A model generated the notes under the pieces. That model was not told the DNA's origin. It saw only the letters and a program-made list of their open reading frames with translations, and ran no database searches. From contig NZ_CP137636.1 in the NCBI RefSeq assembly GCF_036670015.1, forward strand, positions 970,501 through 1,034,500: 64,000 bases of DNA, given 5' to 3'. The DNA is from Niallia sp. XMNu-256 (GTDB lineage: Bacteria > Bacillota > Bacilli > Bacillales > Cytobacillaceae). Positions 26,409 to 34,034 of the stretch are shown in pieces. The position numbers and the translations under genes are program-made. Within the stretch, counting starts at the first letter, position 1, and every line of letters starts with the position of its first letter.

Positions 26409-27599
26409 ATGAGGGGAATGACAGCTGGAATTTTAGAAAAGAATCGAATGGTTTCTTTAGATATAATAAGGGGACTTGCTATATTAGGTATTTTTTTAGT
26501 AAACATGTTGTCTTTTCATTCACCATTATTGTATATAGAACCTTTAGAATGGTGGCAGGAACCTTTTGACAAATGGGTTTATATGTTTATAGATATTTTT
26601 ATTGGGGCGAGTTTTTATCCATTATTTTCAATGCTTTTCGGATATGGACTTGTCATGTCATGGGATCGAGCCAGGAAAAGAGGGATCAACTTTTATCCAA
26701 TTATATTTAGAAGACTGTTTTTGTTATTAATCATTGGATTAACCCATGCTTTTTTGATTTGGCACGGTGATATTTTATTTAATTATGCGCTACTAGGCTT
26801 TATTTTCCTCTTTTTTATAAAATTAAGTGGAAAAAGGATGCTGATTATCGGAAGTATTTTTTATCTTTTGCCAAACTTATTTCTATTTAGTTTGCTTGCT
26901 TTTACGATGTTTATCATGGGAGCAACAGATTTTTCTATATCTAAACCGACATTGATTTCTCAGTCAATCGAAGTCTATCAAACTGGAAGCTTTTTAGAAA
27001 TAACAAGACAACGAATAGCCGATTGGTCATACAGTAATAATCTGTTTGGGCTCCTCACACAGCTATTCACTTTATTGCCGCTTTTTTTTATTGGTGCTGG
27101 GGTTGCTAAGCTTAAATGGTTGGAGCGGGTTAGAGAACATCAGAAGGCATTTACGATCATCTTCTTGATTGCTTTTATATTAGGAGGATTGCTGAAAATC
27201 CTACCTTATATCCTGACTAATAATTTGGCAACTAGTTATGTACAAGACCTTTTTGGAGGTCCACTTTTAGCAATAGCTTACGGTTTAGTTATTGCTTTAC
27301 TAGCAGAGAAGAAAGGGATCAGGAAAGGGATGATAAACTTTGCATATGTAGGAAGAATGTCTTTCAGCAATTATTTGTTTCAATCAATTGTTGCTACACT
27401 GATTTTCTACGGTTATGGATTAGGGTTATATGGAAAGGTTTCGGTTACTTTTGGAACCCTTCTTGTGCTGATGATTTATAGCGGTCAAATTTTGCTTAGC
27501 AGACTGTGGTTAAAGTTTTATTATTATGGCCCTGCAGAGTGGGGATGGAGAAATTTTACTTATTGGAAGAAACAAAAATTTCTTAGAAAAGGAGAGTAA
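26409..27599 (+). CDS. DUF418 (YeiB-like) membrane protein
   Basis: A 396-residue polytopic membrane protein with about ten hydrophobic segments. The N-terminal MVSLDIIRGLAILGIFLVNM is the acyltransferase-3/HGSNAT-like opening of the family. The C-terminal DUF418 part has GRMSFSNYLFQSIVATLIFY and a final GPAEWGWRNFTYWKK, a hallmark of the group. The function is unproven; transport or acyl transfer is proposed for relatives. ATG 26409 is chosen for its AAAGGGG ribosome site; an upstream in-frame ATG at 26379 has none. It is divergent from gerP. Confidence 0.85.
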   Translation: MRGMTAGILEKNRMVSLDIIRGLAILGIFLVNMLSFHSPLLYIEPLEWWQEPFDKWVYMFIDIFIGASFYPLFSMLFGYGLVMSWDRARKRGINFYPIIFRRLFLLLIIGLTHAFLIWHGDILFNYALLGFIFLFFIKLSGKRMLIIGSIFYLLPNLFLFSLLAFTMFIMGATDFSISKPTLISQSIEVYQTGSFLEITRQRIADWSYSNNLFGLLTQLFTLLPLFFIGAGVAKLKWLERVREHQKAFTIIFLIAFILGGLLKILPYILTNNLATSYVQDLFGGPLLAIAYGLVIALLAEKKGIRKGMINFAYVGRMSFSNYLFQSIVATLIFYGYGLGLYGKVSVTFGTLLVLMIYSGQILLSRLWLKFYYYGPAEWGWRNFTYWKKQKFLRKGE

Positions 27600-27686
27600 T
27601 AGCAGGCAAGGTATCCATCATTTGAATAGGTTTTTCCAATTGGCTGTGTTAAGATAAAACTGAATATTCTTGAGGAGGGGAAAAAA

Positions 27687-28037
27687 ATGACACATGCACA
27701 TATTACAACGTGGGTTATTGCATTAATTTTATTTTTTGTGGCGATTTCACTACATAAGAAGGATAATAAACGACCGTATAAAATTGTTACAATGATTTTG
27801 CGATTATTCTATGTTTTAATTATTGTAACAGGAGTGATGTTGTTACCTGGGATTACCGGAAGCTATGGAGTTAAGGCCTTACTAGGAGTGCTAGTAATTG
27901 GTTTCTTGGAAATGGTTTTAGGTTTAACGAAAAAAGGAAAATCAGCTGGTTTTGCGTGGATTTTATTAATTATTGGATTAATTGCTGTTATTTATTTAGG
28001 CCTTTCTCTTCCAATGGGAATTTATATTGGGTCTTAA
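27687..28037 (+). CDS. yisL: YisL family membrane protein (UPF0344)
   Basis: A 116-residue protein with four membrane helices filling nearly the whole chain (about residues 7-24, 38-55, 62-82 and 92-112). The N terminus THAHITTWVIALILFFVAIS and the internal KRPYKIVTMILRLFYVLIIVTG match YisL of Bacillus. The function is unknown. The ATG at 27687 has an AGGAGGGG ribosome site. Its place after the gerP region agrees with the B. subtilis yis gene order. Confidence 0.88.
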   Translation: MTHAHITTWVIALILFFVAISLHKKDNKRPYKIVTMILRLFYVLIIVTGVMLLPGITGSYGVKALLGVLVIGFLEMVLGLTKKGKSAGFAWILLIIGLIAVIYLGLSLPMGIYIGS

Positions 28038-28040
28038 TAG

Positions 28041-28088
28041 AAGAGTGCGAGGGAGCTTCCGGTTCTTAGAAGATCTCTCGCACTCTTT
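28041..28088. terminator. Bidirectional terminator between yisL and yisN
   Basis: An 11-base stem AAGAGTGCGAG / CTCGCACTCTT with partial pairing further in, placed between convergent genes. Confidence 0.82.
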
Positions 28089-28096
28089 GCATCTAT

Positions 28097-28657
28097 TTAG
28101 CCGATTTTTTCAATAACCATTCGTTTCCCCGAACTTAATGTGAACTCAAAACGATCACTCTTTGTCTCATAATAAACGAAGTGATGTTGAACACTGCAAA
28201 TGTTGTCTCCATTATCAAAGACAATAAAGTTAACACCACTTTTTTGACTGCTTTCGGTAAGAAAGTTTAAATGATTATAGCAATAAATGCAATCATAAAT
28301 TGAAAAGTGCAACGAATTTAAATTGACGATAAATTGACAGAAGGCATCATCGTTAATTTCACCCAATAATTGTTCTAACGAGTAGACTAAACGTTTACGA
28401 AATCGAATTAAATCTTTATCTTTTAAGTAATAGTCTTCTTGTCTAAATCCAATCATGCCATCATTTTTTAATAAGCCTTTTCGCCAACGATTATACACGT
28501 ATACTTCAATTTCTTCATTTAACCAAGCATTTAAAAGTGTGGCCTCATCTGTTTCCTCATCAAAAAACACCCATTGCTCATTTATATATTCAACAGTTCC
28601 CTCTGTAAAGGCACGCTGCTGATGTTGGATTAGTTTATTACGTTGTTGCTTTCTCAA
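28097..28657 (-). CDS. yisN: DUF2777 family protein (YisN-like)
   Basis: A 186-residue cytoplasmic protein matching, as far as I can judge, the DUF2777/YisN family: an N-terminal basic stretch (RKQQRNKLIQHQQRA), then EYINEQWVFFDEETDEATLL, YNRWRKGLL and a Cys/Tyr-rich IYDCIYCYNHLNFL segment around residue 125. The function is unknown. The start is TTG 28657 behind GGAGGTG. It is convergent with yisL, which matches the yis cluster order and supports the assignment. Confidence 0.7.
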   Translation of the reverse strand: MRKQQRNKLIQHQQRAFTEGTVEYINEQWVFFDEETDEATLLNAWLNEEIEVYVYNRWRKGLLKNDGMIGFRQEDYYLKDKDLIRFRKRLVYSLEQLLGEINDDAFCQFIVNLNSLHFSIYDCIYCYNHLNFLTESSQKSGVNFIVFDNGDNICSVQHHFVYYETKSDRFEFTLSSGKRMVIEKIG

Positions 28658-28750
28658 AGACTTAAAACACCTCCAAACAGAAGAAATTCCATGATGTCAT
28701 TCTTGTTCTCATTTTAGACAGATCAATTTCAGAAACACCATGGTATTGTT

Positions 28751-28966
28751 CGATAAAGTGAAACTTCCATCAGTGGGGGTTTTCTTTCATCCCCCACTGA
28801 TGGTTAGTCACGCAGAGCCTGATTGATTTATCTAAGGGCTAAAGCCCAAAGATAAATCTTATTTCACCAATCGGAGCTTTACGGGCAGTTGATCTCCCAC
28901 CTAACTTCTTTTATTTTACTCAGAATCTTGAGATGGGGGGCTTACTGCCCGTTAAGTCTGATAAAA
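28751..28966 (-). repeat. Structured dispersed repeat, copy E
   Basis: A minus-strand copy and the best paired of the six. Read on the minus strand, ACGGGCAGT pairs with ACTGCCCGT. AAAGCTCCGATTGGTGAA follows, then a copy-specific hairpin (AAGATTTATCTTTGGGC with a complementary arm). A terminal hairpin CCATCAGTGGGGG / CCCCCACTGATGG and AAGTTTCACTTTATC end the copy. The middle segment differs from copies A-D, so this copy has swapped or re-evolved its second stem. Confidence 0.75.
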
Positions 28967-29316
28967 TTATGCATTATCTATTTTTAGACAGAATGCCACA
29001 GTTTTAAACACAATCCCTTAGTTTCGAGACAAATAACCATTTCGGGATAACAAGCATAGGCTATATGTTACTTTTATTATAAGGGATACTACTGGTAGAA
29101 TATTCTGTTAATAACGATTGTGACACTGAAGTACTATAATCGCCTAAGCAAGATGAAAAAGAGTTTACGAGCGGTCTATTTGTATGTATTAGATAAATGC
29201 AGAAAATTTTAAAGTAATAGTATATTTATTGACGGTTTTTTTGTAAAAGGCTACTCTAAAAAGAGCGAATAAAAATCATTTAATATACTATCTAAGTGGG
29301 GATATGGAGGATGGAT
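28967..29316. other. Gene-free stretch upstream of the GH13-like gene
   Basis: About 350 AT-rich bases with no supported gene. It should contain the promoter of the GH13-like gene; no clear consensus promoter was identified. Confidence 0.5.
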
Positions 29317-30780
29317 GTGAAAAAAGTATTTATTAGCATCATTTTATTATTATTACTTCTAACAAATGGTATGTCAGTTGGAGCCAATGATACACAGGAT
29401 CGGAGATGGCAGGATGAAACGATTTACTCCATTGTAATTGACCGTTTTTATAATGCTGATCACAGCAATGATTTCGATGTTAATATGGATGACCCTAATG
29501 CTTATCATGGAGGAGATTTTAGAGGAATCATTGAAAAGTTAGATTACATAAAGGACATGGGTTTTACAACCATTTTATTATCAACTGTTTTTGATCAGAC
29601 AGATGGTGATTATTATGGGGCTGGAGTGAAGGATTTTTATGGAACCGACGAACATTTTGGTACAATCGAGGATTTTAAGAGATTAATAGACGAAGCCCAT
29701 AAACGGGATCTAAAAGTGGTGATAGACTTTGTCTTTAATGTTGATCCTAATCACCCTTGGAGGAACGATTCTACAAAACAAGGATGGTTGGTGACCTCTG
29801 ATAACGATATGCTCCAAATTAATTTAGAAAATTCAGATGCCCGTCAGTATATCTTTGATGTGGCAAAATGGTGGATAGAAGAAACGGAACTTGATGGCTA
29901 CCGGATTCTCTCCGCAGATAGGCTTTCTAATCAGTTTTTGTATGAATTTTCACAAAATATTAAACCAATGAAGGCTTCATTTTATCTAATGTGGGAATCC
30001 CAAGTTGAAAATGCTGATGGCTATTTAGAAATAGGGATGGATGGATTTACAAACTATAGGTTAAGCCAAGAACTAAGAAATGTTTTTCATAAACCTGATC
30101 ACTCTTTTACAACGTTGTTCTCACAAATTGACAGTATTCACAATCCGTATGCTATGGCAACTTATATCGATAATGAACAAATGTCCAGGTTTACGAGACT
30201 CATCATTGAACAGAATGAACATCCAGGTCCTCGTTGGAAGCAGGCATTAACTTTCCTCTATACAACACCAGGGGTTCCAATTGTGTTTTATGGCAGTGAG
30301 ATTGCCTTGGATGGTGGGGGAACACCGGATAATCTTCGACAAATGAATTTTCGAACAGATCCAGAGTTAATGGATTATATAACGAAAATAGGGGATGTCC
30401 GATCGAAACTTCCTTCACTTACTAGAGGGAACATGGAAGTTTTGTATGAAAAAGACGGCTTTTCTATTCATAAAAGGGAATATGAAGATGAAGTTATCGT
30501 TATTGCTATTAATAATACAACAAAAACACAGACAGCTTCCATTCCTGCCGAGAAGCTAAGTCATGACATGGAATTAAGAGGGCTGTTAAAAGGGGATTTG
30601 GTTCGTAGTAATTCTAAAGAGTACGCAATTACGATTAATCGAGATGAATCGGAAATCTACACATTGCAAGAAAAAACAGGTTTGAATAAGTCCTTTATAA
30701 TCGCTACTGCCCTAGTACCCATTTTATTTGGAGTATTTTTATACTTAGTTTGGAGAAAATCTCGCAAACAACAAGTCTAA
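29317..30780 (+). CDS. Membrane-anchored GH13 alpha-amylase-like protein, catalytically degenerate
   Basis: A 487-residue exported protein. It has a signal peptide (residues 1-26), a GH13 barrel from RRWQDETIYSIVIDRFYNAD to about residue 390, a C-terminal beta domain, then a membrane helix (IIATALVPILFGVFLYLVW) and a basic tail, so it is surface-anchored. The fold is clear (NAYHGGDFRGIIEKLDYIKD, GPRWKQALTFLYTTPGVPI). The active site is not: region II reads GYRILSADR, so the nucleophile Asp is Leu (residue 198). Region IV reads IDNEQ instead of DNHD (Gln at 288). Region I lost its NH. The acid Glu (227) remains. GTG 29317 has GGAGG at 6-base spacing. It is probably a pseudoenzyme or binding protein. 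Confidence 0.85.
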   Translation: MKKVFISIILLLLLLTNGMSVGANDTQDRRWQDETIYSIVIDRFYNADHSNDFDVNMDDPNAYHGGDFRGIIEKLDYIKDMGFTTILLSTVFDQTDGDYYGAGVKDFYGTDEHFGTIEDFKRLIDEAHKRDLKVVIDFVFNVDPNHPWRNDSTKQGWLVTSDNDMLQINLENSDARQYIFDVAKWWIEETELDGYRILSADRLSNQFLYEFSQNIKPMKASFYLMWESQVENADGYLEIGMDGFTNYRLSQELRNVFHKPDHSFTTLFSQIDSIHNPYAMATYIDNEQMSRFTRLIIEQNEHPGPRWKQALTFLYTTPGVPIVFYGSEIALDGGGTPDNLRQMNFRTDPELMDYITKIGDVRSKLPSLTRGNMEVLYEKDGFSIHKREYEDEVIVIAINNTTKTQTASIPAEKLSHDMELRGLLKGDLVRSNSKEYAITINRDESEIYTLQEKTGLNKSFIIATALVPILFGVFLYLVWRKSRKQQV

Positions 30781-30788
30781 TAAATATC

Positions 30789-30826
30789 AGTGCCAGGAAC
30801 CCTCCGAGGGGGTGCCTGGCACTTTG
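30789..30826. terminator. Terminator-like hairpin of the GTGCCTGGCAC type
   Basis: AGTGCCAGG / CCTGGCACT stem with an inner ACCC / GGGGT, followed by TTTGG. A relative of the same design ends the Hsp20-like operon at 41751. Such palindromes are frequent in Bacillus intergenic regions. Confidence 0.65.
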
Positions 30827-30842
30827 GTATGTTTAAATATCA

Positions 30843-30962
30843 TTAAGCTTGATTACCTGATTCCTCACGTGTAAAGAAGAAGATAAATGTAAGTATCACT
30901 AAAGCGACAAAGTAAATGCCGTTTTCAGATAATTTTATTACGGGTAACTTATTTAAAGACAT
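30843..30962 (-). CDS. 39-residue single-helix membrane protein
   Basis: A small protein: N-terminal MSLNKLPVIKLSENG, a 17-residue hydrophobic helix (IYFVALVILTFIFFFT) and a charged end REESGNQA. The ribosome site AAAGGA lies within the last codons of the 149-residue gene, 6 bases upstream of which the stop occurs, so the two are a coupled pair. No family is recognised. The compact form (polar, helix, acidic tail) is typical of small Bacillus membrane proteins. Confidence 0.5.
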   Translation of the reverse strand: MSLNKLPVIKLSENGIYFVALVILTFIFFFTREESGNQA

Positions 30963-30967
30963 GTTTA

Positions 30968-31417
30968 TCATTCCTTTTCAATGTTTCTAAATAGGTTGGG
31001 GTCAATATTAAAGTGTGTTGATATCATTCGGTGAAAAAAGTAATAACTTTCTCTTTCTATTGGAAGTGAGGGTTTGTTTAAAGGTTCTCCAAATATAGGC
31101 CCACTGACAGTTAATGAAAGCCTTCCCGGTCCAACCAAAACACCAATTAGTCGGATTTCGTCTAGTATTAATAAGATAGAAGTAATGACATCAATGGTAT
31201 CGATCAATGTATTGATGGCTACTTCTCCTGACTTGGCTTCTGTTCGGGCACCGCCAATTATAGGCCCGCTTAATGAAATAGTAAACCCACCTGAAGTGAC
31301 GATAACCCCTCTGATTGTAAGCTGTCCTGATAGTATTAAAAACGCAATAGTAAGGTTTAAATCTCGCTGAATAGATGCAATTACAAGATCATCTTTTTCT
31401 ATAGTAGTTTTGTACAA
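30968..31417 (-). CDS. Hypothetical protein with repeated hydrophobic GPI(I/F)G segments
   Basis: A 149-residue protein not assigned to a family. It has an internal near-duplication: residues 28-60 (LSGQLTIRGVIVTSGGFTIS, ending LSGPIIGG) and residues 80-110 (LDEIRLIGVLVGPGRLSLTV, ending SGPIFGE) share the pattern hydrophobic strand, G-V-(I/L)-V-x-G-G/R-x-(S/T)-(I/L)-(S/T)-V/L-S-G-P-I. The rest is charged and helical. The start is TTG 31417 behind GAGGTGAA. It precedes a 39-residue membrane protein with which it is coupled. The neighbourhood of spore genes makes a spore role possible but unproven. Confidence 0.6.
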   Translation of the reverse strand: MYKTTIEKDDLVIASIQRDLNLTIAFLILSGQLTIRGVIVTSGGFTISLSGPIIGGARTEAKSGEVAINTLIDTIDVITSILLILDEIRLIGVLVGPGRLSLTVSGPIFGEPLNKPSLPIERESYYFFHRMISTHFNIDPNLFRNIEKE

Positions 31418-31610
31418 GGAAAGTTCACCTCTTCATCATCTTATTCAGAATAGCCCAAAATGACAGTAATAATGATTAATAAATTTGTGGATTTTAATTT
31501 ATAACAGTTCTTCCAGATATCATGACTCTTTACGTTTAGCTTCAGAAGAAACTCCGAATACTAACGATATCATTTTATAGGGGATTTTATGAAAGGCTGG
31601 ACAAAGGAAA

Positions 31611-32318
31611 ATGGATATAATTTACAATGCAATCATAGTTTTTACGACAGGATTTTTCTTTTTAAAAATAACCGGAAAAAAAGCCGTTTCCCAAATGCAC
31701 ACTTTTGACTTATTGTATCTCTTTGTGCTCACTAATATTATTAGTGAGCCCGTGGAAGTTCATCATACCGGAAAAGCAATTGCTTATTCAGGAGTTATCG
31801 TCCTTTTATATAAACTATTTGTCCGTTTATCGTTGAATAACACATTTCGATGGGTTTTATATGAAAGTCCGACCGTATTGATTCGCAATGGGGATATTGA
31901 TAGAAATGGATTGAAAAAGGTACGTATGCCAATGAATGAATTATTATCACAATTGAGAGTAAAAGGATTTACGGACACTCGAAATATTGCTATGGCGATA
32001 ATGGAAGAGACTGGTAATTTGAGTGTGATTCCTAAGTCCGCTTATCGGCCCTTACAACCCATTGATTTAAACTTAAAAGTAAACAGAGAGTATTTACCTA
32101 TCCCACTAATTATGGACGGTCAAATCATTCATGCTAATTTAAAGTATCTACAATTAGACCAGAACTGGTTATTAAATGAAGTTAAAAAAAGGGGGGGAAT
32201 CGTAAAAAATATTATGTTAGCAACTTTTTTAGAAAATGGAAAGTTATATATTGATAATAATGGAATATCTGACCATGAACATGACCCATATTACTATGAT
32301 CCGGGAAAAGATCATTAA
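31611..32318 (+). CDS. DUF421/YetF family membrane protein
   Basis: A 235-residue member of the YetF family. Three N-terminal membrane helices (residues 1-20, 28-45 and 55-75) carry the motifs FLKITGKKAVSQMHTFDLLY, and the cytoplasmic DUF421 domain shows SPTVLIRNGDIDRNGLKKVRMPMNELLSQLR with VKGFTDTRNIAMAIMEETGN. B. subtilis has several paralogues, some under sporulation sigma factors; biochemical function is unsettled. ATG 31611 has only AAAGGAAA immediately before it, a short spacing; an out-of-frame ATG at 31588 is better spaced but opens nothing sensible. A terminator follows at 32386. Confidence 0.85.
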   Translation: MDIIYNAIIVFTTGFFFLKITGKKAVSQMHTFDLLYLFVLTNIISEPVEVHHTGKAIAYSGVIVLLYKLFVRLSLNNTFRWVLYESPTVLIRNGDIDRNGLKKVRMPMNELLSQLRVKGFTDTRNIAMAIMEETGNLSVIPKSAYRPLQPIDLNLKVNREYLPIPLIMDGQIIHANLKYLQLDQNWLLNEVKKRGGIVKNIMLATFLENGKLYIDNNGISDHEHDPYYYDPGKDH

Positions 32319-32385
32319 ATGGAGGTTGTTTGTAATATGTGGAGTTAATGAACACGGAGATCTTTCTAGTCTGCAAATAACAACG

Positions 32386-32423
32386 AAGCCACTAATCGTC
32401 TAAAAAATTAGTGGCTTTTTTAT
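32386..32423 (+). terminator. Terminator downstream of the YetF-like gene
   Basis: AAGCCACTAAT / ATTAGTGGCTT stem and a run of T. Confidence 0.88.
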
Positions 32424-32490
32424 TAGTTTTCGTTATTATTTACCAGAAAAATCGAAAAATATTCAATGTAAATTCCCTAAGTTTTTTTTA

Positions 32491-32527
32491 GAACGAGTGC
32501 CTATAGGCAAAAGCCTGCTCTTTTTTA
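32491..32527 (+). terminator. Weak terminator-like hairpin
   Basis: AGGC-AAAA-GCCT with a flanking GAG / CTC and six T, between the previous terminator and the yheA-like gene. No transcript start between the two is evident, so its purpose is unclear. Confidence 0.4.
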
Positions 32528-32605
32528 ATTGGGACACATACACTAATCTTGAAACCAATGTGGGGTAAAAAAGCACCAAAAATAAGGTAGGGAGGAAGTG
32601 TTGGT

Positions 32606-32962
32606 ATGTCCGCAAACTTAATGGAGGCTGCAAAGTATTTTGAAAAGTTTTTTCGTGAAAGCAATGAATATAAAAATTTACAAAGAGTTAGTATGGAACT
32701 AAATAAGGATCCACAAGCAAAACAGGTTTTAAATCGAATAAACTATTTAAATTCCCAGTTGCAACAAAAACAAATGATGGGGCAGGAAATTCGGGAGCAG
32801 GAAGTGGCAGCATTACAAAATTTGGAAGCAGCTGCCCAGCAAAATGAAAAGATTAGACGCTTAATGGAGGCAGATTATCAAGTTAATATGCTAATGATGG
32901 AAATGAATAAAATAATTTCAAAGCCCCTAGAGGAATTATACGGACAACTGGTTGAAAAATAA
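32606..32962 (+). CDS. yheA: YlbF/YmcA family protein (YheA-like)
   Basis: A 118-residue all-helical cytoplasmic protein of the Com_YlbF family. It shares with B. subtilis YheA the segments NSQLQQKQMMGQEIREQEV, EKIRRLMEADYQVNMLMMEM and the end NKIISKPLEELYG. The related YlbF-YmcA-YaaT complex acts on RNase Y in development; YheA itself has no settled role. The ATG at 32606 follows GGGAGGAAG. It precedes three coat-like genes, but a separate sigma-K-like -10 element suggests independent transcription of those. Confidence 0.85.
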   Translation: MSANLMEAAKYFEKFFRESNEYKNLQRVSMELNKDPQAKQVLNRINYLNSQLQQKQMMGQEIREQEVAALQNLEAAAQQNEKIRRLMEADYQVNMLMMEMNKIISKPLEELYGQLVEK

Positions 32963-33029
32963 ATTTCTCATATAAAATTTAAATATTCTAAAAGGTAGGC
33001 ACTTATCTATTCAGCAAATGTCACAAACG

Positions 33030-33038
33030 CATACTCTA
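33030..33038 (+). promoter_or_regulatory. Sigma-K-like -10 element before the coat-like gene at 33069
   Basis: CATACTCTA fits CATAnnnTA about 30 bases before the start codon. No AC at the right -35 spacing was found, so the call is tentative. Confidence 0.4.
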
Positions 33039-33068
33039 TTTGTGAAATGATTTTTAGGAGGAGAGAAA

Positions 33069-33284
33069 ATGGAAAGGCAATTCTTTGGAGGTAGTCCTAT
33101 TTATGGTGGGTATGGTATGGGATACGGTGGTTATCCATTTCATCATTATGGATACGGAGGCTATCCATTTCACCATCACGGATACGGCGGTTATCCATTC
33201 CACCATCATGGATACGGGGGCTACCCGTTTCACCATCGACCATGGATCTATCGTGACGAATTCGAATCAGTTTATGACTATTAA
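33069..33284 (+). CDS. Gly/Tyr/His-rich repeat protein, probable spore coat
   Basis: A 71-residue low-complexity protein. After MERQFFGGSPIYGGYGMG come four copies of a ten-residue unit of the form YGGYPFHH(H/Y)G, in 30-base DNA repeats, then a charged end RPWIYRDEFESVYDY. Composition (Gly, Tyr, His) resembles coat proteins that can be cross-linked or bind metal. AGGAGGAG precedes the ATG. The next coat-like gene follows after 60 bases and is likely co-transcribed. Reading frames open on other strands come from the repeat and are ignored. Confidence 0.75.
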   Translation: MERQFFGGSPIYGGYGMGYGGYPFHHYGYGGYPFHHHGYGGYPFHHHGYGGYPFHHRPWIYRDEFESVYDY

Positions 33285-33344
33285 GAAGAATAAAGTTAAA
33301 AATAAATAAATTAGATAGAATAAACAACTAGGAGGAATAAAAGG

Positions 33345-33728
33345 ATGTACAGTGAGCTTGAGCCTGTTCAAACACATGAGGGTGAGGAAAGAATTTTTGG
33401 AAGAAGACCGTTTGGTTTTGGCCGACCGTTTGGTTTCGGAAGACCTTTTGGTTTCGGAAGACCATTTGGTTTTGGGAGACCGTTCGGATTCGGAAGACCG
33501 TTTTTTGGAAGACCTTTCTTTGGGGGACCGTTTGGTTATGGATTTGGTTTTGGCGCCCCGTTTTTAGGAGGACTTGCAGGAGGATTATTATTGGGCAGTG
33601 CATTGGGTGGTTTTGGTTACCCTGGATATGGCTATGGTTATGGCTACGGATACCCATATTATGGCTACGGATATCCATATTATGGCTATGGATATCCTGG
33701 ATATGGCTATGGTTATCCATTCATTTAG
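33345..33728 (+). CDS. Phe/Gly/Arg-rich then Gly/Tyr-rich repeat protein, probable spore coat
   Basis: A 127-residue low-complexity protein. Residues 20-60 are six-residue repeats RPFGFG, followed by a short hydrophobic Gly/Leu stretch (LGGLAGGLLLGSALGG, about 77-92) and a C-terminal GYGYGYPYYGYGYP repeat region. The N terminus is acidic (YSELEPVQTHEGEER). The AGGAGG site precedes the ATG. It probably forms a transcription unit with the gene at 33069. No enzyme domain is present; a coat or crust role is inferred from composition and neighbours. Confidence 0.72.
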   Translation: MYSELEPVQTHEGEERIFGRRPFGFGRPFGFGRPFGFGRPFGFGRPFGFGRPFFGRPFFGGPFGYGFGFGAPFLGGLAGGLLLGSALGGFGYPGYGYGYGYGYPYYGYGYPYYGYGYPGYGYGYPFI

Positions 33729-33852
33729 TCATTTCTCGTCAAATATGTTTAACTCATAAATAAAAATAAAAAGATTCTCCATTTTATCAGTCAATCCTTA
33801 TAAATAAGTCAAAATAGCTCAGTCATATTGAACTGGGTTATTTTTTTCTTTT

Positions 33853-33963
33853 CAATAAAGTGAAATTTCCATCAGCAGAGGTTTTTCTTCATCCCCCACC
33901 TATCCTTATTATCCATAGAATCTTGAGATGGGGGTCTTGGTCCGTTAAACCTGATAAAAACCC
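33853..33963 (-). repeat. Structured dispersed repeat, copy F (deleted)
   Basis: A minus-strand copy reduced to about 110 bases. It keeps the 5' block (TTATCAGGTTTAACGGACC, then CCCCCATCTCAAGATTC) and the 3' block (CATCAGC hairpin remnant and ATTTCACTTTAT). The whole central stem region is missing. It lies in the gap 33729-34034 between a coat-like gene and the molybdenum hydroxylase gene. A possible terminator (AGCTCAGTCATATTGAACTG with T-run, near 33816-33848) precedes it. Confidence 0.65.
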
Positions 33964-34034
33964 CTTAAAGAAATCTATGATTAAAATACTGTACCAATCA
34001 TACATTGTATATTAAATCAAATGGGGGTGATCAA

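Noticed and set aside
31588-31707. ATG 31588 with a good GGGGATTTT spacing before the YetF-like gene
   Set aside because: It opens a 39-codon frame with no family features that overlaps the start of the clear DUF421 gene in another frame.
33054-33759. Repeat-containing frames on both strands overlapping the two coat-like genes
   Set aside because: They are shadows of the 30-base and 18-base in-frame repeats, with no ribosome sites.
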